64,000 bases of DNA, taken from NCBI GenBank assembly GCA_964035575.1, contig OZ037864.1, positions 1 through 64,000 on the forward strand, read 5' to 3'. The translations under genes were made by a program, and so were the position numbers. Numbering within the stretch: position 1 is the stretch's first letter; each line of letters starts with the position of its first letter. This document shows, piece after piece, positions 20,473 to 30,759 of this stretch. Under the pieces are notes generated by a model. The model saw only the letters and a list, made by a program, of their open reading frames with translations. It was not told the origin of the DNA and ran no database searches. This stretch comes from Rhynchopus sp. YZ270_cl-10 (taxonomy: Eukaryota > Euglenozoa > Diplonemea > Diplonemida > Diplonemidae).

Positions 20473-23184
20473 AAAAAACGACACAATCTTTTATGTGGAA
20501 AAAAGGATGATATAGAATGATGTTGGGGGAGAATGTTGGGGGGCAAAAAGACAAGACGTCTCCAGGAATTTCGCAAACATTTTTCCGTGCTCAGTTTGGC
20601 AGGTACGCAACCGATGACTGACAATGAAGAGGAGAACAGGGGGTCTTTGGGCACTATATGGGGGCTTCCTTCTTTACAAGAAAGCGCGTACCCAACGAAC
20701 CCATGAAGACGACCCTAGACCAGAAAGTTTCACATCTATCAAATTAAATCAACGTTGTAAAAGCACGTAGAAATATTTCACGGAAATAAAAGGCAAATCG
20801 TTTAAGATCGTTGTGTATGTCTCGCTTTTTGTAACTTTGAAAGCAGTGTCACAAATTATGTTTCAAACAAAAAAAAAAGGGGACCACGGCGATGATGTTA
20901 CTAAGGTTTTTGGTGATATGACATGCTTGACAGCATGTAAAACGACATCAAAAATTCGGAAATATTTCGACCCCTGTGTTGGGGCAAAAATTGCAAAAAT
21001 GCAAAAAAAAAACGTAAAATTCGGGTGTTTTGACCATCGGTCAGTGTACCTGGGTAAAATGTAACATGGTGAAGCATGTCGCATTACATAATAATATGTT
21101 ATGTTATGTTCAACGCATGTCATTCACCAAAAATCGTAGTAACATCATCACCGTGTCAGAGTGGTGGTTGCTTGCAATGTAGCCTAGGGTCAACACATCA
21201 CTATTTAATGTTTCTTTCTTTTGTGGGGTATTTTTTTTTTTCTTTGAAAAAAAAAAACTATATAGCAGCACCACGGGATGCCTCGTTACACTCTCGTTTT
21301 TTTTTTTTAATCGTCGTTTTAGTTTATTTGAAAACTTTGGTTGTATTTATTTTGGTGGACACCCGAGGATGAGCTCCACTACACTACGGTTTTATTTGTT
21401 TCTGTTTTCATTCGTTTCTTGTTTCGGATGATTTCCTCTTCGGGAAGGGGGCTAGGGAAGGAAGTAAAATTTGGGAGAAGAGAAAAGTTGACGTGATGCA
21501 GAGACTGGAAAATGTACAATAGGCTTTACGTGGCACGACACAAAGGATCTATTGACACCACCAGCAGTTTGCTGGGGAACTTTCCAAAAAAAAACGTGAA
21601 CAAAAAAAAAAAACAATGCAACACAACAAACGATACAACAAGAACTGCACACAATCAAAATAAAAGCGAGCAAAATACGCAAAATACAGTCAATAGAGAC
21701 AAACCCATCTCAAACCAGATGTCTCAAAAAGAAAACCAGGTAAACTTTTGTTTTGACTTGACACTTTTTGTACTTTACCAGGTGACTGTGATACAGAAAG
21801 CTACCCTGCTGAGTCGAATCGACATCATTCAATATTGCATCCAAAAAAGAAAAAAAAGGAGAGAAAGGATACCAGAGGGCACAGCCAAAAGGCTAGATGT
21901 TCACCACTGGTGGCCGGGAAATGTACGATATGCCACTTGCAACTTGACTTTTACTCTATCAGAAACGGGCTCTCTGAACAACAAGGGTTGCCGAGAACAC
22001 CACGTACACTTCCACAGGCAGGGGCACACAAGCCAGCACTTGCGCTCGAGCTAGACCCCCACAATCACGCAAGAAAACTGGATTTCGCACGGTAAGGAGA
22101 TAAAAACAGCAACTTCAACAATCAAGTCGAAAAATATGGCTGCTTTGTTGGGGAAGGTGTGTCGGGAATATGGGAAATGTGTCGGGAAAGGTGTTGTTGG
22201 ACAACAACAATAAAAATATAAAATGCATGTGAAAAAACGGATGAGCGACGATTTTTTTTTTTAATAGTTGGAAAACTTCCCTCGTTTCTCTTTTATGATG
22301 CTCCAGGTTTCCTCACCCATTCGGCAGGGATACGGAGACACCACGCTTAGCCTTTTCAAACGTTCAACACCTAAAATGAAAATGACAGTTCTGAACCCGC
22401 GACTTGACACAAAGTAAGGTGGGATACGGTCTCCCACGTACAGGGTGTCGCGTGTGGGGTAAACTAACAAGACACCCTCGCGTTCTGAGTCACTTTTTTC
22501 TCCAAAAAAAATAAGCAGAAGGCAAAAGAATATCTTGCACTGTCAATCACAAAAAAAAAAAAGTAGCTGAAAGACAAAAAAAGAAGGTTGCCCTCACTCT
22601 CGTCTGCCCACTCGCTCCCTACTCCGAGTGACCGTACTGAAACGCTCAAGAGAGGAGAGGGATTGGTTTTCCGTAGGGAAAAGGGGTGTGTGTGTTGCTG
22701 TGGTTCACAAAAATAAGCTCGGTGTGTTTCTTTTTACAGAGCACGTCGAGATTATGTTTTGCAGATAGCGGTTTTCCTCGAGCAGTTGGTCTACCAAGGA
22801 ATCGCAACCAGTTGATCTGCAAGTCACAAATTGTATGCGGTTTGCGAGTTAACTGAAACAAAGCAACACAGGGTTGTTAAAAACTGTAAGGGATAAGAAA
22901 TAACATAGACAGAATAAAAAGAAAAGAAAAGAAAAGAAAAACGTGAAAAAAGGTGTGCAAACGTCTCGGACGTTTGCAGACCAAAAAGAGAAAAAAAAAT
23001 GAAGAAGAAAAAAGTTGAGGCGTCAAAAGTATTGTGTTCTCTTTCTCTCGCGGAGTTTCCTGCTGTCAAATAAAAAACTCACACAAATACGATCACTCAA
23101 CACCTATGACGACCTCTGGTCTGTTGTTGAAAGATAAGGGGTGTGTGGGGGGATTCGTAATATTTAGTTGTTTTGTACAGGTTT

Positions 23185-26100
23185 CTATGGGGATGCGGCC
23201 TTTTCGTCGTCGGGGATCGTTGCGGTGGCGAACGTACAGACGTTCCACAGCGACTCCAGGTCGTGGGGCACCGTGTTCATCTCTCTCCATTCCCTGCCGG
23301 CTGCGATTCTGTGCGACTGCTCTGTTGTCTGGCAGTCCACTCCCGAGAGCAGGAGGAACAACTGGTGGATTGTGATGTTTGGGTTTTCTGCCTTCGCTTG
23401 CTCGAACCTTGCCTGCACCGCCGCGTTCTCAAAGTGGGGCACATTGGAGCAGTAGGAACCATCCTTCTCTGCTGTGGGCTCCTCACCATCGGACAGCGTG
23501 GAGGCACCACGGCTGCTGCTTCTGCACTGCGTGTTGCACGAGTCTCCGTTCTGTGTGTTACCGTCGTCGCACTGTTCGCCAGAGTCGGTGGTACCGTCTC
23601 CACAGCACTTGCGCTTTGTGGTGCTTCCGGGAATGAACCAGCTCCACGTGCCCTTGTCGCACGATCCCAGTTGCTCGGCCAGGTTGTCGGGACCGTACGT
23701 GTAGGAGTCACCGTTGGGCATATCGGTGATGGACCACATGTCGCGGATGGTGGGCTTGTGGGTGAACACGGAGATGCGGTGGTAGCCGTTGTACGTGTTA
23801 GGAAGCTCAGAGTCGAGGCTGAGGGTGGACTTGGGAGTGTTGGAGTTACCCCTTGCCTCGGCCCTGTAGTAGATGTTGTCGTCGATGGCGTTCTTCAGGA
23901 CCTCGTCGTATCCGTGGTAGTCCTGCCACAAAGCGTAGATGCGGTCGATGTTGGCGTGCAGCATAAAGAACAGAGGGTCGTAAGGGGAGTCCATGCGCTG
24001 CATAGTTCCTCCGATGAAGTTGTGCACGCACGAGTGAGCAGCACCCTCAAGCTTTGTTGAGAACTCGCGGAAGTACTTGTTCTCTGTGACGAGAGCGTCA
24101 AGCGTCGACTCGCCGACAAATGCGTAGCTCGTGGAACGCCTGCGTGTGATGCAGTCACCGTTGCGCTTCTGCCAGTTCTTCGCAATACCAGAGTTGATGC
24201 AGCGCTCTGAGTTCTGGGGGTGGTTAGTGAAGTCGCCAAAGGTGTTAGCCTTCAGTGGCGACGCGCACGACTCGTCAGCAGTGTCCCTCTCGGAGTCCCA
24301 GTACGGAATCGTGATGCACTCGTATCCGTCCTGGCTGCGGAGGAGGTTCTCGTACTGCACAAGGAAGTTGCGGTGCCAGGGAAGGAACCCAGAGGTACCG
24401 TGGCTGAACCCGCTTTCCTGGTCGTGTGTCTCCACCATCTTGTAGTACGTGTCGGGCTCGTTCGTCATCAGGGCGTCGACGGCGTTCGCGTAGGTCTGGC
24501 GTTCAGCGCAGGTGAGTGCGGAGTACGCCTTCCTCACACGTGGACCGCACGGCGAGGTGCCGGGCGCGTCTGTCTCCTCCGGTGTGGTGGGGGTGGAACC
24601 CTTGTAGCACACACGCAGCTTGGCAGGCTTGCCGCTGTCCTTGGAGTAGGCGTACCTGTTCGAGGAGTGTCCGCTTCCGGTGGTCATGAAGACGGACATG
24701 GAGTTGCCCGACTCCCACCCGTTGCGGTTGACGACCTCCTGCATGAGGCTTGACAGGTCGGGGCTGGTGAACACAGAGTCGCGGTACCACCTGTCAGTGG
24801 TGGACCACCTCACTGCGCTCGTCTTGGAACGCGAGGTCAAAGACGAGGAAGAAGAGAACCTGTCTGAGTCGTCGCTCTTCTCGAAGGCCATGTCAAACAC
24901 CGCGGTGCCGTACCTGGTGTACGAAGAGGTGAGCTTCACCTTCGCCTCCGTGATGATGGAGCCCTGCGGAATGTCAATGTCCCGGTAGCGCAGCCCGACG
25001 GTCTGGTAGTATCCCTGAATGGTCGTCAGGTACAGGTGGCTGGAGTCGTAGTTGATGGTGTTCTGGCGCTGCTCGGCATCGTCGATGCACTCCTTGATGC
25101 AGAACTCCTTGCACACCTCCTCCTGCACGGGTGCCGTGGTCGGTGATGCAGTAGGCGCGTCAGTGGGCGCGTCCGTCTCCGGTGCTGCCGTGCAGACGTA
25201 CTGAACCTTGAAACCCTTGTTCGTGGTAGATTCATCGGATGTGAACCTGATCAGTGCACCATTGTTGAGGGTGAAGTCAGCCGGCTTTCTGAAACCGGAG
25301 ACCTCGAGCCTTGGTGACTGGGACACCTGTCCGTTGACCATGTCGTACACTCTCACGAAGTCGTAGTTCTCTTCGGTCTTCATGCGCTTGAAATCGAAGC
25401 TCAGCTCGCCGTTGCACTTGATAGCCCAACACTTGCTCTCCTCGTCGCGGTACTTCTGGTTGCCACCTGGGTGGTCGATCGTGCCACTCGACCCCTCCAG
25501 CACAAACCTTTCATCACACACAGTAGGGAACGTACAAGGCGCAGATGTGGTGGGTACCACTGGCGTTGTAGTGGGCTCTGCAGTGGGCACAGCAGTCGGC
25601 ACTGCAGTCGGCACGGCAGTCGGCTCTGCAGTCGGCACGGCAGTGGGGGCTGGCGTGGGTGGCGCAGAGGTGTCGGGTGCGGAGGTGGGCTCGTGGTCGG
25701 GCATGTCCGTGGGTGGGGCGTAGGTGAGCCCGTCCCCTGCGCACTCCATGCACTGCGGCTTGGGTGCTCCTCCGTTGTACCTTCTTGGGCACCACCAGTC
25801 GACACATTCGTTGTCCTTCCAAAGGCAGTTGGGGTCGTTGCCACACACACCGCTTCCCTGGTGGTTGCTGCACACGTGGCCCACAGGCGCAGCAGCGAAA
25901 AAGATGAAGCGCGCATCTTCGGTGGTGACATAGGTGAGGGAGTTACCACGCTCAAGCTGTCTGCGGAAGATAGTCATTTCGTGCTTGCCGAGCCCGTCCA
26001 CGGTGAAGTGCGGGGCGCAGCTGCCGCTGGCCCAGTTGTCCACCAAGAGCGCACCAGACAGACCACCGTTGTGCACGCAGGGGGGGCAGTAGTACGCTCC

Positions 26101-26406
26101 AAAGATAAGGTCGCACGTCGAGCCCTCTGGCACAGCTGGGTCGCTTGAGTCTGGGCACGTCAGGTTGATGAGCGTGCCAACAGGCGGCACCTCGTTCAGC
26201 CTCCACAGCTTGATGCCCTGCTGCGTCAGGTATGTCGGCACCTCAATAAACGTCGAGAACTCCAAGTCACCCCAGGCCTGCACGCCCTCGGTGAAGGGGA
26301 TCAGCGTGGGGGGCGTAGATGGGGCAGGTGTCATAGTCAAGATTGGGAAGTAGTCAGCGCTGACAACGCTGACCATCATGGTCACAAGAGCCGCACGGGC
26401 AGCCAT
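23185..26406 (-). CDS. Secreted multidomain tyrosinase with CUB domain
   Basis: 1,073 residues, no intron. Residues 1-17 form a signal peptide. A Cys-rich N-terminal region is followed by a Pro/Thr-rich stalk (~235-295), a CUB-like domain (~295-405), a DNRLRE-like beta-sandwich (~430-605) and a tyrosinase domain (~620-900). Copper A ligands fit H661 (ETHDQ), H669 (FSHG) and H678 (LPWHR); copper B ligands fit H791 and H795 (AAHSCVH) and H817 (MLHANID), with the SPYDPLFF motif. All six ligands are present, so it should be an active type-3 copper oxidase acting on phenols. A Myxococcus-type Cys-rich repeat (CGDG...GEQCDDGN) lies near 945-970. It is probably exported or cell-surface. The next start upstream belongs to the kinesin gene, 223 bp beyond. 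Confidence 0.93.
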   Translation of the reverse strand: MAARAALVTMMVSVVSADYFPILTMTPAPSTPPTLIPFTEGVQAWGDLEFSTFIEVPTYLTQQGIKLWRLNEVPPVGTLINLTCPDSSDPAVPEGSTCDLIFGAYYCPPCVHNGGLSGALLVDNWASGSCAPHFTVDGLGKHEMTIFRRQLERGNSLTYVTTEDARFIFFAAAPVGHVCSNHQGSGVCGNDPNCLWKDNECVDWWCPRRYNGGAPKPQCMECAGDGLTYAPPTDMPDHEPTSAPDTSAPPTPAPTAVPTAEPTAVPTAVPTAVPTAEPTTTPVVPTTSAPCTFPTVCDERFVLEGSSGTIDHPGGNQKYRDEESKCWAIKCNGELSFDFKRMKTEENYDFVRVYDMVNGQVSQSPRLEVSGFRKPADFTLNNGALIRFTSDESTTNKGFKVQYVCTAAPETDAPTDAPTASPTTAPVQEEVCKEFCIKECIDDAEQRQNTINYDSSHLYLTTIQGYYQTVGLRYRDIDIPQGSIITEAKVKLTSSYTRYGTAVFDMAFEKSDDSDRFSSSSSLTSRSKTSAVRWSTTDRWYRDSVFTSPDLSSLMQEVVNRNGWESGNSMSVFMTTGSGHSSNRYAYSKDSGKPAKLRVCYKGSTPTTPEETDAPGTSPCGPRVRKAYSALTCAERQTYANAVDALMTNEPDTYYKMVETHDQESGFSHGTSGFLPWHRNFLVQYENLLRSQDGYECITIPYWDSERDTADESCASPLKANTFGDFTNHPQNSERCINSGIAKNWQKRNGDCITRRRSTSYAFVGESTLDALVTENKYFREFSTKLEGAAHSCVHNFIGGTMQRMDSPYDPLFFMLHANIDRIYALWQDYHGYDEVLKNAIDDNIYYRAEARGNSNTPKSTLSLDSELPNTYNGYHRISVFTHKPTIRDMWSITDMPNGDSYTYGPDNLAEQLGSCDKGTWSWFIPGSTTKRKCCGDGTTDSGEQCDDGNTQNGDSCNTQCRSSSRGASTLSDGEEPTAEKDGSYCSNVPHFENAAVQARFEQAKAENPNITIHQLFLLLSGVDCQTTEQSHRIAAGREWREMNTVPHDLESLWNVCTFATATIPDDEKAASP

Positions 26407-26628
26407 TGTATCGCTAAAAGAGAGTTACACTACACAAAAAAGTGAAGGTTGGGTTCTGTAGTGTGGTTGTTGTTGTTGCCCCCCTCAAAAAAAGTTGAAA
26501 TGCTCAAAAAGGTATTGGGGGTTGTTTCACTCTGTGGACTTGACAGTTCGCAAAAGTCAAAACAAAAAAACAAAAAGAACTACTAGATGCTCGGTTGGAA
26601 AACCTTGAGCTCGCCCTGTGAAGGGCGT

Positions 26629-29600
26629 TTACTGTACGTTTGAGACTGGGTAAAGCGCTGGTATGGGTGTGTCGGAGCACTTCAGGTTGGAAACGAAGGA
26701 GATCAGGTCTGCTGGGGTCATGAGGGATTTTACATCGCAGTTGACGCTGTTCCACATTATAGTTGAGTCTGCGAGGAGCGACCTTTTGTCGGAGCTGCAG
26801 TCGACGGAGACAGCCGTTTCGCCTTTGCCTTTACCCCAAAAGGCGTTGTTGACGACGACGCCGCAGCCGCTTTCGCCTGCAAGCATGCAACCGCCGTCGG
26901 AGTCTGCTCCGTAGAAGACTTTGTTGTTGAAGATGAGACCGCCGCCACCGTTGCGCACGAGGATGCCGAAGGCGGTGTAGCCGTGCAGCTCGTTGCCTGC
27001 AAAGATGCCGCCGCCACCGTGGCAGAACACTACACCGAAGAGCGTCGAGCCTGAAAGTGTGTTGCACGAAATGCGTGGCAAGGCCCCGTCGCGCACAAGG
27101 ATGTCACGGTCGCAGTTCGCTCGCAGCACGTTCCCATGGAAATACCCACGTGTACCGTCGCCACTGACAACCACACCACCACCCTGGTTCGCCTCAACGT
27201 TGTTCCCCTCGCACGTCGGGTTGCTGCGCCCCTCCACCAGCAGCCCCGCACAGTGGTTGCCGAACACGTTGTTGAAGCGCACCTGCCCCCTCGCCATGTC
27301 CGCCACAGCGACACCTCCACCCCTACCGTGCGCCACCACGTTCCCGCAGACGTCTGGACGTGCACGCAGCCCCTCCACAACAATCGCGCAGTCGCCGCAG
27401 CCGTAAACGACGTTGCCCACAACTCGTGCACTGCTGCGCCCCTGGATCAGCAACCCCACCTTGCGCCCAGTCACCTTGTTCCGCACCAGGCACGGTGCAC
27501 CCCCATCTGTGCAGAGCACAGTACTGCTGCACACTGTGGAGCTGATGGTGCACCCCACGACGACGGCGCCGCCGCTCTTGAGGTGCACACAGCACGTGCC
27601 GTTGCTGTTGCTGAGGTGGATGCCGTGGATGCTACCATGTGCTTCGAAGGTGATGGTCGCTGCCTGCGACGTTGACTCGAGCAGCACGCCGTTGTGCGGA
27701 AAGTTGAAGTGCGTGATGCCGTTGTGTGCAGGCGGTACAAAGGAGGGGCCCAGGGGTTCTGTACCCTTGTCGAGAGCGACACCGTTCACAACGTCGAGAA
27801 GCGTGCGTATGGCAAAGCGCTTCGCCACCACAAGCCCGTCCCTGCTGCGTGTGCCTGCGGAGTACACACCCGGCTCAAGCAGGATCTCGTCCCCATGTGT
27901 CGCACTCTCGCACGCCTGCTCCAAAGCTGTCTTCGCATTGTTGTTCTTCGAAAGCGTCAAAATCCCCTCCCTCAGCAGGCCCTGCTTCGCCCCCTGCGGG
28001 TTCATCACCTGGTACATAACCCGATACCGAAACCCACCCACAGGCTCGTCAAGGTACTGAAGTTGCTCGACAAAATTTTCGAGGGCGGACACCCCAGAGG
28101 TGTGGCGACGGCCACGTTTGCGCATTTCATTGAGAATCACAAAACGGGTCGCGACCTTTGTGGCTGGCATCGGCGTCGGGCTGGGGTCTGGGACAGTGTC
28201 AGCAGTGATGTTGTCTTGGACAGCGCTGTCGTCAGATTTGGTCACACTATCGTCGCCGTTCGCAAAGATGAGCTGTATTCTCTCTTTGTCGGGTAGGTTG
28301 GACATTGGGTTGTTCAGTTGTTCTTTGTGTCCTTCAGGGGCAGGTGGCGGAGGCGTGGCGGGTGCGTGTGTGGTGGGGGTCTGTTGTGCTTCGCAGTCGC
28401 TGTCGCTTCGCATGCGGGAGTGCCGTTTGTTGTTGAGGAGAATGCCCGCCTTGGCACGCCTGCGGAGCTGCCCGTGCACACCCCACACCATGTCCTCCTC
28501 GTCGTTCCCACTGACGGTGCGCCAGAAGCACTCTGTGTTGTGCACGTTGTTCTGCAGGTCACTCACCATGATCTTGCCGCGCTTTTTCCCCATCCCTCGA
28601 TTGATGATCCCCATAGTCCGGTCGGCCCTGCAGTCCTGCCGCAGCTTCGAGCTGAGGGTGTCCGCAAAGTCTTCTTCTTCCTCTTCCTCTGCTAGCTTTA
28701 TTGCAATCGTTTCAGGCGCATCAGACTTGAGCTGCACATTCTTCATCTGCTGTATCTGCATCTCACTTCGCACACGCTCCAGGCGGAAGGGGCCGAGCGC
28801 ACTGAGGATGTGTGTGTTCTTCGAGCCGAGACGCGACAGAAGTGCGTCCACCTTGTGGCTTACGTCATGTGCACGCAGTACCTGTGCACCGCCGTCGCCA
28901 CCGTTGAGAAGTGGTGACGAGGTGAAGCAGTCTTGCAGTGTCTTCCTGCAGCCCTCTAGGCTTGCCAACGACGTGGATGCCTCCTTCTGCAGCTCTGCTA
29001 TGCGTTCTTCCAGCACAGCCAGGTCAGCCTTGGTGCGTGCTAGATCATCTGTCGGCGGAGTCGCTGCCGGGTCAAGACGCGCTCTGTGTGTGCCGTCTAG
29101 GAAGTGCTGCATATCCTTCCGCCGCACCATCAGATCCGCAAGCAGCACTTCAATCGACGTGTTGTGGGTGCACGCCTCCTCCACGTCGTCAATCGCCTCC
29201 TTCAGGCTGTGCAGGTCGTCCTTTCCCTGCGGTTTGGGTACATGTAGTGTGACTTTGATGCGTCGCACACGCTCTGCAAAGTGCATCGTCGCCATGGAGA
29301 GCTCGTGGAAGGCGAGATGCGGTGCAAGCGTCGCAACAACAGTTGTAATGCAGTTGCCGCCTGAAAGCCGCGCCTTGAGAAGCCACGTCAGCAGGCTTTC
29401 TCTGTGCGGTGGGAGACGCCCGCCCTTCTCCGAGAGAGCGTTGATGACGCGTGAGAGCGTGCTGAAGCTGCGGTTCACGCTTGCAGCCTCCTTGGAAGCG
29501 TCGTGCTGAGTCTTCTTTGCCTCCTTCGTTGGTGCACGTACGGAGCCTCTACTGGAGCCTCTACTAGAGCCTCTGCTGGAGCAGCTCTGCACGTCGTCGT

Positions 29601-30612
29601 CGATGTCGTCTTTGACGAGGCTCTCCCTGCCAAGGTCCTCCCACCCAACATGCTCCTCCTTTGTCCGCACGGTGCGTCCCTTCCGCCACAGCGACGGAGG
29701 AAGCAGCCCTGCTAGGTCGCAGAACGTGACTGTGCAGCGTGTGTCGCTGCGCTTCTGCTGCAGGCCTGCGGCAGTGAGGTGGCGCACCTGCACCGCTTCT
29801 TCATGTGCCTCCTCTCTACTTGGTGTGCCCCGTGCCTTGCGCAGCCTGCCTGCAATGGCAAGGTAGCGCTGCTTGCTCACCTGTGCGGCCTCGCTAGGCG
29901 GTGCCTCATGAGGCTCGTCAGAGCCACTCAGAATCAGCTCAAAGACCAGATGCGATGTTTCCTTCTTGTGCTTCGCAAGCTCGACCAAAGCTGCAGCAAT
30001 CCCCTCCGTCACCCGCACCGCCACCAGCCCGTCCACGTACGGCCCCCCCTGCGGGTGCTCGCGTACACGCAGTGCCTTCGCCTCGTTGCGGTCCTTGCTA
30101 GAGGCACCCCCGATGAGATCCACGACACGGTCGTCACGTATCTCACAAAGCGTAGCCTCAAGCGTGTAGTGCTTGGCGGCTTGCTTCATAAGGGCGAGTA
30201 GGCCGTGCAGGACACGAGGCACGAGGCCATGTTCCGATGCAGAGGAAGGTGGCCCCAGCAGTGTATATGTCTTCCCCGTGCAGGAGCCGCCGTACGCGAA
30301 GATGCAGTGGTTGCGGCCATCGAAGCAGTCGCGCAGCAGCGGCTTGCCGATGGTGTCGTGGACCGTGTCCTGGGTAGTCGGGGGTGAGAGGGTGAGAAGG
30401 TTGGCGCAGCTCACGAGCATGTGGTCCATGCAGCGGAAGGCACGCTGCTCCTTCAGGTACGGGTGCCTGATGAGCACCGCGGGCGGGGACAACGTTGGGA
30501 GCACACATTCCTGCAGGTTGGAACCGTGTTTCTGCACCTCCGCTTCACGGTCGGACTTGATGTACGGTCGCACCCGCACAACGATGCGCACACGTGCAGT
30601 GCTGCGGGGCAT
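26629..30612 (-). CDS. Divergent kinesin motor fused to a right-handed beta-helix
   Basis: 1,327 residues from the ATG of MPRSTARVRIVVRVRPY; no intron. Motor ~1-450: VRVRPY strand, P-loop GGSCTGKTYT (K114), switch II DLAG (D299) and the C-terminal signature LPPHRESLLTWLLKARLSGG...FAERVRRIKV. Switch I is degenerate (KKETSHLVF in place of NxxSSRSH) and the DLAG glutamate is lost, so ATPase or microtubule coupling may be altered. A coiled coil follows (~460-640), then charged linker. Residues ~885-1300 contain ten or more parallel beta-helix repeats of the form GNVVxxxGxxGVxVxxG, as in pectate-lyase-like and carbohydrate-binding folds. The combination is not one I know. It heads a tightly packed same-strand group. 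Confidence 0.88.
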   Translation of the reverse strand: MPRSTARVRIVVRVRPYIKSDREAEVQKHGSNLQECVLPTLSPPAVLIRHPYLKEQRAFRCMDHMLVSCANLLTLSPPTTQDTVHDTIGKPLLRDCFDGRNHCIFAYGGSCTGKTYTLLGPPSSASEHGLVPRVLHGLLALMKQAAKHYTLEATLCEIRDDRVVDLIGGASSKDRNEAKALRVREHPQGGPYVDGLVAVRVTEGIAAALVELAKHKKETSHLVFELILSGSDEPHEAPPSEAAQVSKQRYLAIAGRLRKARGTPSREEAHEEAVQVRHLTAAGLQQKRSDTRCTVTFCDLAGLLPPSLWRKGRTVRTKEEHVGWEDLGRESLVKDDIDDDVQSCSSRGSSRGSSRGSVRAPTKEAKKTQHDASKEAASVNRSFSTLSRVINALSEKGGRLPPHRESLLTWLLKARLSGGNCITTVVATLAPHLAFHELSMATMHFAERVRRIKVTLHVPKPQGKDDLHSLKEAIDDVEEACTHNTSIEVLLADLMVRRKDMQHFLDGTHRARLDPAATPPTDDLARTKADLAVLEERIAELQKEASTSLASLEGCRKTLQDCFTSSPLLNGGDGGAQVLRAHDVSHKVDALLSRLGSKNTHILSALGPFRLERVRSEMQIQQMKNVQLKSDAPETIAIKLAEEEEEEDFADTLSSKLRQDCRADRTMGIINRGMGKKRGKIMVSDLQNNVHNTECFWRTVSGNDEEDMVWGVHGQLRRRAKAGILLNNKRHSRMRSDSDCEAQQTPTTHAPATPPPPAPEGHKEQLNNPMSNLPDKERIQLIFANGDDSVTKSDDSAVQDNITADTVPDPSPTPMPATKVATRFVILNEMRKRGRRHTSGVSALENFVEQLQYLDEPVGGFRYRVMYQVMNPQGAKQGLLREGILTLSKNNNAKTALEQACESATHGDEILLEPGVYSAGTRSRDGLVVAKRFAIRTLLDVVNGVALDKGTEPLGPSFVPPAHNGITHFNFPHNGVLLESTSQAATITFEAHGSIHGIHLSNSNGTCCVHLKSGGAVVVGCTISSTVCSSTVLCTDGGAPCLVRNKVTGRKVGLLIQGRSSARVVGNVVYGCGDCAIVVEGLRARPDVCGNVVAHGRGGGVAVADMARGQVRFNNVFGNHCAGLLVEGRSNPTCEGNNVEANQGGGVVVSGDGTRGYFHGNVLRANCDRDILVRDGALPRISCNTLSGSTLFGVVFCHGGGGIFAGNELHGYTAFGILVRNGGGGLIFNNKVFYGADSDGGCMLAGESGCGVVVNNAFWGKGKGETAVSVDCSSDKRSLLADSTIMWNSVNCDVKSLMTPADLISFVSNLKCSDTPIPALYPVSNVQ

Positions 30613-30759
30613 TGTGTGGTGTGCTGCTACATCGTCTGTGGTGGTGTGGTGTGGTGTGGTGGGCGGAGAGGAAAAGGGAGCGATGAGGTTCAAAGAAAAG
30701 ACAACGGGGTTTTTTAGTACAGTACAGCAGAGCTCAAAATTCTACAAAAAAAACCCCCC

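Larger units (their letters stand above)
19023..23184. other. Gene-free AT-rich interval
   Basis: No supported gene on either strand. It holds homopolymer A/T runs, short microsatellites (GAAAAT near 20100, AAAGA near 22917), a segment near 20940-21060 that resembles the repeat at 43.1-43.6 kb, and two hairpin copies at 20388 and 20442. Frames here are short and low in complexity. Confidence 0.6.
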
